A stretch of DNA of 64,000 nt from Athripsodes cinereus (taxonomy: Eukaryota; Arthropoda; Insecta; Trichoptera; Leptoceridae). Both the position numbers and the translations under genes were made by a program. Positions 32,137 through 62,031 of this stretch are shown here, one piece after another. The notes beneath the pieces are model-generated. The model did not search any database. It was not told the origin of the DNA and saw only the letters and a list, made by a program, of their open reading frames with translations. The stretch is from assembly GCA_947579605.1 (NCBI GenBank), contig OX388318.1:8556001-8620000 (forward strand), written 5' to 3'. How positions within the stretch are numbered: the stretch's first letter is position 1; every line of letters begins with the position of its first letter.

Positions 32137-32738
32137 AAATAGCGAATCCGTAAGTAGCATTCACATTGCTTCACTTTGGATAATCATCCAATGTCAGGGT
32201 CAAAGCTATTCATCAAAAGTGAACACGTCTATTCACACTAATTGTTCATCCTATGTGAATAGACGTGTTCACTTTTGATTAACAATCCTTTCACTGAAAT
32301 GACCATAAACAAGTTTTATCTTCTTATTTGTGTTATTCTCTATGAATTTGTATTAAAAGCCAGAATCATGTACAAAATTATCATAATGTTGAGAATTATA
32401 TTAATTTGTTTTAATTTTTAATAAGTGTTATTTTTCATGATTAATTTATTTAATTATTTTTTTTACCAAAATACCTCTAACAACATACAACATGATCGTG
32501 AGTGTTGACATGGCAGTGAAAGCATAGGATGAACAATAGGGAACTTGCACTCGAGAGGAATATTTTGTGAAATGCATTAATTAGGTAGAAAAAAGGTTAT
32601 ATATCGATTATATTTTGATTAAAACTCAAAAATAAATATTTTTCATTTATTATTTTAATAAATAAAATCACGATTATTCGCCCGCTGTTTGAACGCCATG
32701 TCGATGGTTATTGCATTTGTGACGTCACATGTCCTGAG

Positions 32739-33694
32739 TAGGCTTGTTCTTGCTCGGTCATTTTTGGGAGCGATCTGATCTAGTACAATTGTCCTACGGA
32801 ACTAGTACGCTCTTCTAGTACTATTAGTACTATTAGTTCACTGAATATTTCCATGTCAAAATTATTCAGTCATGAATGTAGTACATGTACTAATAAGAAT
32901 ACAGGATGCATAAAGGGTACATATACTAACTAGTTCATGTACTAATAAGAATTTAGGATGCATACAGAGTACATACATAGGAAATGCACATTTATGTAAT
33001 TTTGTGATTATGAAAATCAATACTTAGTAACTAACAAAGAGAAAATTCAGAGAATATTTTATTTTCCTTCATAATTTGCAGGCTTTGGATTTTCATTTCA
33101 ATAAATTTTAATAATTTTGCTATCGACAGTAGGTACCTACTACATTATTATTTTATATGTTTATGAGACGTTCATAAGGGATAATATTTTAACTAAGGAA
33201 GTCTACTAGCTTACAACACCGTTATATAAGTTATATGTAATGATACTTTATTCGTCCTTATCGGCGCCATTTACAATGTTCATAGCAAAAAACAAAACAC
33301 TAAAAAAGTCTAACACCAATCTATCTATCTACCACTGTACTAGAATACTACCTACTAGAATGTACTTGTACAGTACTTGGTGCTTCTTATTAGTTCTTTG
33401 ACGTCACTGAACTAAAAGAACGAATAGAACTAATAAGAAGCAAAAGAGAAGGCACTATATCCTTTATAGAATCATCACATCAACTATCTCACTCGCACTC
33501 GTTTAAAGATCGGACATAAACCGAGTGGCGCCGAGCGGAGATGCCGAACGTCACCGGCATTACTTTAGTTCTGTCCGATTGGGAATGAATGTACTAAAAG
33601 AACTAAGAGCGAATAAAATACGGACTAGTTCATTCTAGTACAGTACTGGGAATTAGTTCCTAATAGTACCTAGTACATGTACTACACAAGCCTA
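32739..33694. mobile_element. hAT-type element, 956 bp, TAGGCTTGT ends (innermost of the nest)
   Basis: The ends TAGGCTTGTTCTTG and ACAAGCCTA are inverted repeats, flanked by an exact 8-bp duplication GTCCTGAG (32731-32738, 33695-33702). Subterminal zones contain many copies of 'agtacatgtacta'-like and 'actagta' motifs. No transposase frame is left. Confidence 0.92.
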
Positions 33695-34124
33695 GTCCTG
33701 AGTGATGTTTTGTTGTTTATCGTAATGTATGGGATTAACAATCGCTTGGTATTTGAGTCAGGTTTTTAACATTTTGGAAGGAGGTAAATATTACAAAAAG
33801 TTTCCAAAAAGATCATACAAATATTGTGTAGTCCAAGATGTACAAATATACCTAACTTATACGACACCGAATAAATTATTTCTACGCATGCCGATATTGT
33901 AAGCCTCTTACTGTACTGTAAGTTCAGCGACTTCTTTGCAGCTTTCCATATCTATCGCCCAATGACAAAACAAACAAAATCATTCACAGTATCAATATTG
34001 TTATAAATGAACATATCTATCAAGTAGTGGATGCTTGTAGTGTCGACATTTGTTATTATATCCTTAAAATACGATATGATTTACAATAAAAATCTTTTGG
34101 TTTTGACACACTGGCTGTCAGAAA

Positions 34125-34326
34125 CTCACTCGCTGTGGATACCTATATTATTTGTAGATGATCGATGACTCAATTCAGCACAAGTTATAAAATTTAACTT
34201 CTGTGCTAATTTCAACCAACTTTGATTTTTTCCAATAACATTGGACAGATTTTTTTTAGCAGGATGTTCGTTCACTCCGACCATGCACCCAGTACAGAAA
34301 AGTAAACCTGTAATCACTAATCGAAC
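34125..34326 (-). CDS. Unassigned exon-like ORF with consensus splice sites
   Basis: Read on the minus strand, an acceptor (catttttag) opens a 64-65-codon frame beginning VRLVITGLLFCTGCMVGV, hydrophobic and signal-peptide-like, followed by a polar part (KNQSWLKLAQKLNFITCAEL). It closes at a consensus donor, GA|GTGAGT. Splicing to an acceptor near 33951 would add a few codons and a stop. I do not recognise the protein. It sits inside the TA-flanked element at 32539-34868, so it may be a captured gene piece, element-encoded, or chance. Confidence 0.3.
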
Positions 34327-35131
34327 CTAAAAATGATGGAAAATTGATAATAATTGCCATTGAATATTATGTAATTATTACACAATGTTGTATTGCACTT
34401 TACAAATTAGTAATAACATTATAAGACAAAGTTATAGCGCCTACTGGCGGGCTTAATAATTATGCATGATAAATATTCAATCGCCCCTTGAGAAAATCGT
34501 TTTTCGTCATTATAACTAAATAAAAAAATAGGAACTGATGTATGTTTATACGTAAAAATTTAATCATATTGAAGTTTTTGGCAAAAAAGCGTTCAAACCC
34601 AAACCACAACAGTAAATAACCTCGTCAAACCAATAGATATATACTACGAAATGTACTAAGCATCTGTAGACAGAGAGATCGAAGGGACATATGACGTCAT
34701 CAAAATGGCGCATTCGGATGTGGCGTTTTCGCGGAAGTTCAAAAATCGAAATTTCAAAATGCTATAAAACAGAAACTAAGCAACGTATCGAAAAAAAAAT
34801 TACCGATATGTGTTACTGATTACTTTATTTATGATTTTGAAGAATAAAAAAAATATGTGCAAGTTCCCTATTGTCAACAAACGTGTTCACTTTTGATGAA
34901 CAGGTTTGACCCTGACACTCTGGAAGATCATCCAAGTAATGTGAATACTACTTTATTCCTGACACGTGCGTACTGATTCCATTGAGACTCGTCTAAATAG
35001 GACAATGTGAAAGTGAAATAATATTTTGATATATATTATGGATTCTAGTTACATCTGTCATTTTAGTACAATTTCGTCTATGGTCAATCAGCTGCCAAAA
35101 ACATTGTTATCTATGGTTTGCTGGCGGAAAT

Positions 35132-53735
<18,604 letters not shown>

Positions 53736-56700
53736 TAAATTCATTTGACTTATGTTATTTTTATTTCAAACTCATGGTATTTCTTTCAGTATCCATCTTT
53801 GTAAGTAGTAAGTTTTCAACATATTTGACAATCTTCCATGAAGAGATTTTACTTCTATACCTATAAGTTGTATTGGACTGTTATGACTTAAGTTTTATTA
53901 AATGTATTTATTCACTATGATTGTATTAAAGAGATCTCTTTTATATAATGTATGTTAATTAATTTTGACAATTATTGTGGACAGGTTTTCCGGCAGAAAT
54001 GTCCGTTTTTTTACTGCCATTAAAATGTTTTAAAAAACTTAAAATGTCCCATAAGATTCCAGTTACATTTTTTTCAGCTGGAAATATGTGTGATTATTGC
54101 AATTCCGTTTAAAAAAATCAAATGTTTCTATTCATTCTTATCACCAAATTATGGCCTGTTCGTCACATTCATTGATGAATTTTTGTAATTTGTTTTTAAT
54201 TTTTATTTTTGCTGATACATTTTTTCCACAATTATGTTAAATGCTTGATGTTTTAGTAATATATAATCACGAAGGTCATAGGTTTATAAATAGACATTCT
54301 GAAGTGAGATGGGAATGTGATGTTGTACGCACTGTATAATTTTTGTTTAATTTCTTAAGTCACTGTTCGTACCATATTTAAATCTGTTAACGATGAGCTG
54401 TGAAATAATTGAACGCAATTATAATTTATTTTCTTACTATGTTTTCATAAATTTTCTAATGCCTTTCAAAATATAATGATTAATTGTATTATTAAAATAT
54501 TAATGTGCAATATTGTCTTGAATTTTGTTTATCAAAATATAAATTTATATTGCTTATTAGTCCTTGTTACTGCAAATCCTGCCCTTGATATAAATTAAAT
54601 TTAATAAAAATAATGGGAACAAGTTTAAACCTATGAAAAACCATTACAATAATAATCTTTACATGTGCGCTGTGGATGGCAGTTATATCCATGGTAATTA
54701 AGTAACATTGAATAAGTATTTTATTGATACAAGAAGTTTGACTGTACATAGTGTATGTATATGTACTTCTATCTAGTCTAGCTAGGTATATGTTGTTATT
54801 TGAGTTTTTTTGAATTGTTAATGATAGACTTTCTATATGTTATGTTTGATTTTTATTTAAGTATCTGTCTAGGTTTAACATTCACAAAATCATGCCAGTT
54901 GTAGATCTGTTTTAGTTACTTCACTTATTTTCAAAGGATCTATGGGCGAAGCAATACTTCACCATTACACGGCAAAATTTGCTGTAATCGATAGCGATTT
55001 ATCAAAAAATCAAGTAACAGATAATACATTTTGTATAAATACTTTATATTACAGCAGTATTATTATTTATCCACACCATCAAAATTAAGTGAGGAATTTG
55101 AAAGTTCTGTTTGGTTTAATGAGTATCTACATATTATACTATTGACATGTCTTGTACTTATTGTTAATCTGACTACAAACTTACATATTACAGACACAAA
55201 GGAAAGAGCCGTAATCAATTGTTTAGTTTCTTACATTGTAAAACTAATGTTTGTTAATTAAATGCAAAATGATTTTTATAATAAGATTTATAATGAAAAT
55301 AAGATCTCTATATTTAATTACGAGATATTTTCTTTGTGTGTACAGATTTTTAAGGTTTGTATTTTAAATTTATATTAGTATAACTTAAATTGTTCTTGGT
55401 AAACTTTTACACTTTTAATATGTATGTAATTCCTATTATTAGTACATTAAATTGATACTATTATTTCTAATATTGAATTCAATACTCATTTCTTATCTTT
55501 TATATTGTAAAAATAATAAAATACTTAGATAAACCTTTTTGAGGCATTGATAGAAACATATTTTTATAAAAATAATAATAACCCATACAATTTGTTTTAA
55601 AATGCACCCTTTTGTGTAAAAATCATCTTAAAGGCTCATTTAAGAATCGGTACACTTCTCGAATAACAAAAATCTTGCTTTGAATATTTCTGCTCTCTGC
55701 AGTGTATGCAAATCATGGGTAATTTTGTTCCACAACAACGGTCAAACCATGCATAAGACACAAATAAATTATTTGACTATGGTAGTATCCGGCACTTTGA
55801 AACAATCTTTTAAGTTTAAACAAGATTTTATTTCAGAAGCAAATGCACAAATAGTGAGCCAAGTATTATTAGTAAGAAATGTCATGTTTAGACTGTAATT
55901 TATCCGAGAAATTAATTTTCTATTATTTTTTTTAAGTTACTGTTAAAAAAAACATGACTAAAAATTATAGCACCGTTGTAATAAAAAAATATTGTCTGAT
56001 TTTACAGTAACGGTTTACTGTTTTCATATGATACAAATAAGGTGTTTCCCAATGTTTTTATGTGAAGTCTTATTAATTTTCTATGGTGCCGAATCTTATT
56101 TGACATATACAATGACATTTTACAAGAAATGGACTATGTACTTTTGACCAAATACAAGCAAAAATATGCTTTCCGCTGTGGCCACAAGGTCTTTATTCCT
56201 ATGAAAAATAGTAGTTCTGTATAGTACAACCATACATTAGAAAGGTTATATTGTTGTCGCATGCAAAATTTAGTTATGCGCACCGTACCATGTTTTGAGA
56301 AAATGGTGTAAACCTCTTGTATTTCGAATTTGGAGATAATTAATCAAAAATTATTAGAAATATTATATATTAATGAGTTTCTAACTGATTCTACTTGCTA
56401 TTTCAACAATAATGCAATATTATTTCATTTTTGAATTCATAAAACTTCACATAATAATTGCGCATCGTCATATGCATTTAGTTAATTTTTTCCCAAACTA
56501 TTGATTTTCACCACATAACTCACCTTTTATTAAATAGAGCTGATGAAAATATAATTGATGGGTACAATTTCCTCAATTTTGAAAAAAATCATACAAGTCG
56601 AATTTTGCATGCCACGACAATATATAGTAAAACCAACTACTATAGTTACATAGAGTACAACCATGTGTTAAAAAGGGACGGCTCTCTAAGATTTACTATC

Positions 56701-57443
56701 TCAGGTGGTGCGATTTTTCGTGGAAGTGTGCTGTCTTTTTATGTATTATGTCTATGCATTTGTACAAGTCAATATAATCCATGACTAAAATATAAATTTA
56801 CCTACTACATTGAAAATAGTAGCTATAACGTTACATCCTGTGTATTATAATAATTATATTTAAAAATAATCAATATATTTTAATAATCTAATATTTAACT
56901 AAACTAAAGACTGGAAATTGAAGGTTTATTGTTGCAAAGCTTAATTTGACGTTCAAAGATGTTGGCTTATAATAAAACACCCATATAAATAGTTGAAAGA
57001 AGTCATTTTGGTCTATTTTAAATGTATAATAATATTGTAAATATGTTTGGTATATTTACAATTTTTTGAAATATGAGATCCTAACAAAATGCTTCCTACT
57101 ATGGTTTGCATGAAATGTTTCTCCATCGGTGGATCCTATATAGTAACACTAACATTGGTTTTTCTCCTTATTAGATTTTTCACAATGTTACATTATTTTA
57201 ACATGGTTTTCCAATCGAGTATGACTTAAGGTGTGTTATATTTGTATGAAAAAATTCTTTCAAAACACATTAAAATTGAATTTGCATCAATATCCATCCA
57301 TCTGACATATTTTTAAAAAGTTTTGGAATGTAAAAAATATATGCATTCATTTATATAAAGATGAAGTTACCTATATCAATGATTGAAGACTGATAAGAAC
57401 TTGTACGGAATTGTGTAAAAAGATTTAAAATTTAAAAATATCT
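53736..57443. other. Muskelin 3' flank and gene-free AT-rich interval
   Basis: Holds possible alternative poly(A) signals (ATTAAA near 53899 and 53925) and a solitary arm of the 22568 foldback family at 54975-55022. No exon-like frame was recognised. Several poorly conserved short ORFs have no family resemblance. Confidence 0.5.
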
Positions 57444-58013
57444 GGTATGAAGTAAACACTTAACTTTTTTATAAATACATACTTTATTTAATAAATGAGT
57501 AGACAATTGTTTCATCTTTTACCAAGGCATTATCAATACTAAATTTATAAAGAATACAAAATTGATTAGGAAGGTACAATAAATTATGGAGTTAACAATT
57601 TTAAGTGGGGGATGAAGAGGGCGGGGACTTATGGTGGAGTGGGAATATTTTTAAAATGGGTGATGCGTTAGGTACTGTTATGTTATTAACTATATTATTA
57701 CAACTATTAATGTTTTTATGTATATAAATACATGTATATAAATACATCAATAGTTGTAATAATATAGTTAATAACATAGCAGTACCTAACGCATCACCCA
57801 TTTTAAAAAAAATATTCCCACTCCACTCTAAGTCCCCGCCCTCTTCATCCCCCACTTAAAATTGTTAACTCCATAATTTATTGTACCTTCGTAATCAATT
57901 TTGTATTCTTTATAAATTTAGTAATGATAATGTCTTGGTAAAAGACGATACAATTGTCTACTCATTTATTAAATAAAGTGTATTTATAAAAAAGTTAAGT
58001 GTTACTTCATACC
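57444..58013. repeat. Near-perfect 570-bp palindrome (foldback element)
   Basis: The left arm starts GGTATGAAGTAAACACTTAAC and the right arm ends with its complement, ...GTTACTTCATACC. The arms are about 280 bp each with only scattered mismatches and one-base gaps, and meet almost without spacer near 57729. Landmarks in both arms are 'gggggatgaagagggcgggg' and 'gatgcgttaggtactg'. No coding sequence. A transcript through it would form a long double-stranded hairpin. Confidence 0.93.
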
Positions 58014-58897
58014 ATTATGGAAAATACGCAAAAAGTTACGAATTATATTAAAAATGTATCCCGTACTGGCCCGAGAATTTCACTCAAAGATTATTTATTT
58101 TTTATTTTAACAAAAATCAAAATAACTTAACATAACCTTTTCTTAACCAAATTACATGTGCTCTAAATACGGTAATAAATGGAATTTACTGCCTCGCTAG
58201 ACTTTTGTTTGTTCTGAGAGACCTACTAAATCCTGAAAGAAATGCAGATTAACTTTTCTAATTTATTCTTGATCAAAGATATGTCAAAGATATTTTGGCT
58301 TGTGTTTGCATTATTTGTTCACATTTTGCATGTAAATGCCATGGAGCTTCGTGCTTATCTATGCATAGTACATAAGGTGAATGGTTAGAATCTTGGCTAC
58401 TTTCTACGACTTCACTACCAACACAAATTAAAACTCAGGCTGACACCTAGTTCACCAGTATAAATGGGCTAGCTCTGACGTATCCCAATGTGAGAGTGTC
58501 TGCTTAAAATGTGTAGCATTGAGTGTCTTTATACACTTCAAATTCTATGAACCAGAAGCTCATACAAACTCCAGTTGAATTTGTTTTTTTTTATCTATAG
58601 TCTAATCACCATCAATAAAATATTTATGAATATTGTTAGTCCTAAATGTATTTTACTTTAGCAGTATGATCTCTGTATCCTCCTAATTAAGATTTTACAA
58701 GTAATTTTTTTACAGTAGTACTACTATCTGATGTAACATTATATTGTTATTTATTGTATAATAATTAATAAGTCATATTTAATATTATTAAAATAATCAT
58801 CTGATGTACTATAATAATTCACATTCCTTGTTTTATTTTTTCCATTTCTTTTGCCTTAATTTTTGTTACAAAAAAAAATTGAGAGACATAGTTTGGC

Positions 58898-59529
58898 TAT
58901 ATCATCCCTCTTCTGACTAAGAGTCGTATCTGCTTAAATGTAAATTCTGTGGTGACAACGTAAAGGGGCGTGAGTCAGTTTTGCAGTATTGAGTTATTCC
59001 CTCCACAGAAATGTAGGTTTATATCATACCTCATAAATAATGGCATCAAGGGATACCTAATGCCATAAGCTACCCTTGATGTAATTACTTTTTGAGATAT
59101 GATGTATACCTACATTTCTGTGGAGGGAATAACTCAATACTGCAAAACTGACTTATGCCCCTTTACCTTGTCACCACAGAATTGTTCAGGAGAGCGTATT
59201 TTGTGTTTTGCCATGCATATTTTCGTCTCTCCTAGTTATATGATACAGTGTAAATATATCACATTATTTTATTTTTACCTATTCTTACATATCTCATAAT
59301 CGTTTTTGTGATGAAATTTTGAGGAATTAGTAGATACAACACATTTTATTTAGAATAATTTCGTAAATACGACAACAAATCAGAAAGCTATTCCAGGATA
59401 ACGGTAACAGTTACAGGTGTGATCTTCAGTGAGAACATGCAGGGCACATATAAATACACATTGGTGATCATAACTCGATTTCGCCAAAAATGTCAGATAC
59501 GACAGTTAGTCAGAAGAGGGAGGATATGT
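58898..59529. mobile_element. Foldback element, about 630 bp, with partial asymmetry
   Basis: Outer ends 'atatcatccctcttctgacta' and 'tagtcagaagagggaggatat' are inverted. Inner arms (about 58945-59030 and 59098-59187) are also inverted: 'tctgtggtgacaacgtaaagg', 'ttttgcagtattgagttatt', 'ccctccacagaaatgtaggt'. Between the inner right arm and the outer right end lies about 300 bp without a left partner, so the element has a deletion on the left or an insertion on the right. Confidence 0.82.
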
Positions 59530-59548
59530 GGCATTCACACGACGATGC

Positions 59549-59614
59549 TTATTTGTTGAGGTCCTCGATAAAGAAAAAATCTCTCACTTCTTTTCTGTTA
59601 AGTTTTCCAGCATC
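59549..59614 (-). CDS. Possible terminal exon of an EF-hand protein
   Basis: On the minus strand an acceptor (ctttttacag) leads directly into a 21-codon frame, DAGKLNRKEVRDFFFIEDLN plus K, then TAA. The frame fits positions 4-12 of an EF-hand loop (G at 6, L at 8, E at 12), with the first loop residues expected in an upstream exon. No further exon was found up to 64000, so the gene would have to continue beyond the right edge. It is short and could be fortuitous. Confidence 0.38.
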   Translation of the reverse strand, partial: DAGKLNRKEVRDFFFIEDLNK

Positions 59615-60428
59615 CTGTAAAAAGGCAGATAGATATTCAATTCAGCAATGGTTATCTCACCCGTCATAAATCTCTTATGTTTATTACATTTAGTTAAGAC
59701 TTCTGATTATGCTACTCGTGGTACATGTCATAATGATAAAGATAGATCAAAATAGAAGGAATTGGAGAAGCATTGTTTTGACTATATGGGATTCATATAA
59801 TTTAGAAGCTCATTGAGTACGAAAAATGGTACAAGCATGTAACGATCCAAGGAAAGTCTGATGTTGCTGTGTGTTTCAGATACCTCAAGGTATTTTGCAA
59901 TCTCTTCACTTAATTTTTTAATCACTTATTATTATTATTAATCAGTTATGGCAATCCACCCGATTCGAGTGATTTGTGTTTTAATCACTTATACAGTCAT
60001 AAAAAAAACTTTTAAACGTGTTTAATTTTAATAGACAGGTAAAAAAAGATAGGAAGAAACACTCAGAATTAAAGATAAACAAAAAGTTATTGTTTTTGTA
60101 ATGTTTTTTTTTTATTTAACATTTTCAACTCTGATACAGCTCACCTCTCATAAGAATAATTAGAGAACCAAAATATTTTTAGTACAATTAATTGCTGGTA
60201 AAATAATTATGTATTATAACTGTAAAGATATTTCTGGTTGTGTAAAATCCAATGAAGATTAGTTACATATTGTATTTCAGATTGTGTTGTGCCTTTGTCA
60301 ATCAAATTAACATATCTATTTTATAAAAGGATTATAATTTAAAAAAAGAAAAGTGAAACATATAAACCATAAAGAAAAGATGATCCAGACCATAAAATAC
60401 AACGAATAGAAAGCAGAAAAAGTTAGAT
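59615..60428. other. Gene-free interval
   Basis: AT-rich, with a (TTA)n run near 59930. No TIR pair or exon other than the adjoining EF-hand candidate was recognised. Confidence 0.45.
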
Positions 60429-60441
60429 ATAAAAATAATTT

Positions 60442-60509
60442 CTTACATGCAGCTGGTCTGCTGGCTACCCCACTTGTGGGATATGCCGTGATGGTATAGT
60501 AGTAGTAGT
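60442..60509 (+). mobile_element. Minimal 68-bp non-LTR insertion with target duplication
   Basis: An exact 13-bp direct repeat ATAAAAATAATTT (60429-60441, 60510-60522) encloses only the last part of a LINE 3' end ('cagctggtctgctggctacc' ... 'atgccgtgatggta') and a (TAG)n tail. It is a severely 5'-truncated retrotransposition event. Confidence 0.88.
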
Positions 60510-61526
60510 ATAAAAATAATTTTTTGTAGTTTTAGAGCTAATTTGATCAACAAAGTCACTACACAAATATTTGCATAAAACTATAACATAAATAATAATT
60601 AATCAATTATAAAAATAATATATTGCACTTAAATAATAACATATTATATGTCAAAATAAATTAATAACTTAGCTCATAGCTGGTAAATAGTGTTGCCATT
60701 TTACTACACGCACCAAAGAACACGTGAACCAAAGACTGATTCCGTTTTCTTTTAATTCATCGCATTTAGGGAAAGTAAAAACTATGCACTCATGCTTATG
60801 ACTATGATTTGTTATTATGCAAAAAATACATCATTTTAAATAACACAATTTACCGACCATCAAAACGATCCATGTAAATCTTTACAGAATTGAAACTGTC
60901 AAGTTAGTTTGTAAAACATGGCAACAAATAGTATGCATTTCCCTTTCCAAGCATATATCAAGACAGTGTTTTCATTATTTATAAAGAGTCCGTTTTTTTT
61001 TGTAACGTGAGCATAATGGAATTGAAAATATTTTGAGAAGTCAATGATTTCATATTCTTTGGGTGCGAAAATAAATAAAATATATTTGCACGTATTAAGC
61101 AAACAAAAAAGCTTGCTATACATAAATAATAATTAAAAAAACCTCAAACTAGATTACTTAAGTAAGATATAAAAAAAAATCTCCCTAATCCATTATATAA
61201 AACGCTAATGAGAATTCTATTAGTGATAAAGTCTACTCAATATAATATATGATGTAATGTATGTAGTGTATTTTAATAAGTTACATGTTTTATAAGATGT
61301 TTTTGTTAATAAAAGGTTTTAAGAAGTCATTTATAATGTAATAATAATAATAATAGTCTCTATCTAGTAATAGTTATAATGATGCATAATAATTCAATAT
61401 TGTGGCAAATACCAGAATGTTTTCTAGTCTCATATTTTATCAAATTCCCTATAATGGCAACCCTGGTAAACAGTGACTATAATTTAAAATTATTACATAC
61501 AGTTCACAAAAGAACAAGTTATTTAA

Positions 61527-62027
61527 CCACTTAGCTGCTTGGTATTTTGCATAAGTGACATACGCCCTGTGCTGAATTAATTTCCACGAAACTAAAAGTT
61601 GATGTAAATTCACTAATTATTGTAATTGTTATTTTTTTTTCTTACCACAGCTTAGAAAAATCATTAATAGTAATTTGTGGCATCAAAAAATACTCTGACA
61701 TCAACTAAGTTTATAAACAATGAACAAACAAGAAATTTCATCATATACCTTTGTTTTCATAAAAAAGTACTAATATGGCAGCCGATTTGCGCGGGAAGTA
61801 GTCTACAAACATGTCAATACTGACTTATACATTGTATGTATGTTGTGTAAGCGATGTCAATTTATCAAAGAAAAAGTCAAACTACTATGTGTTCTTTTTA
61901 TCTTCTATGGTGTTTGAAATAGAAACGATTATTTTAACCATAAAGTGCGATTACATGCATACATATAATCCGCACGACGCACAAAATTTTGACGTTACAT
62001 GCATACATGTAATCCGTAGCTAAGTGG
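61527..62027. mobile_element. piggyBac-type MITE, 501 bp, CCACTTAGCTGC ends
   Basis: CCACTTAGCTGC and, at the right, GTAGCTAAGTGG are inverted repeats with TTAA on both sides (61523-61526, 62028-62031). Two 'acatgcatacat' repeats lie near the right end. No transposase. A different family from 43241-43731. Confidence 0.85.
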
Positions 62028-62031
62028 TTAA

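Larger units (their letters stand above)
32539..34868. mobile_element. TA-flanked element with GGGAACTTGCAC ends (middle of the nest)
   Basis: The left end GGGAACTTGCAC and right end GTGCAAGTTCCC are exact 12-bp inverted repeats bordered by TA on both sides. It splits the MITE at 32151-34955 and is itself split by the hAT element at 32739-33694. Without that insert it is about 1.37 kb. It contains a minus-strand exon-like ORF (34125-34326), annotated separately. Confidence 0.8.
32151..34955. mobile_element. MITE of the CTAAAGTAGC family, interrupted (outermost of a three-level nest)
   Basis: The left part (32151-32538) and right part (34869-34955) together align with the complete element at 14843-15321. 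Shared landmarks are AAGTAGCATTCACATTGC, 'tttcactgaaatgaccataaa' in part, 'gaccctgacactctgg' and AATGTGAATACTACTTTA. The interruption is a second inverted-repeat element, 32539-34868. Confidence 0.8.

Noticed and set aside
31331..34326. The LDLa ORF and the exon-like ORF at 34125-34326 as two exons of one gene
   Set aside because: The upstream exon ends in phase 2, while the only good acceptor near the LDLa module would need phase 1; the joined frame would stop early.
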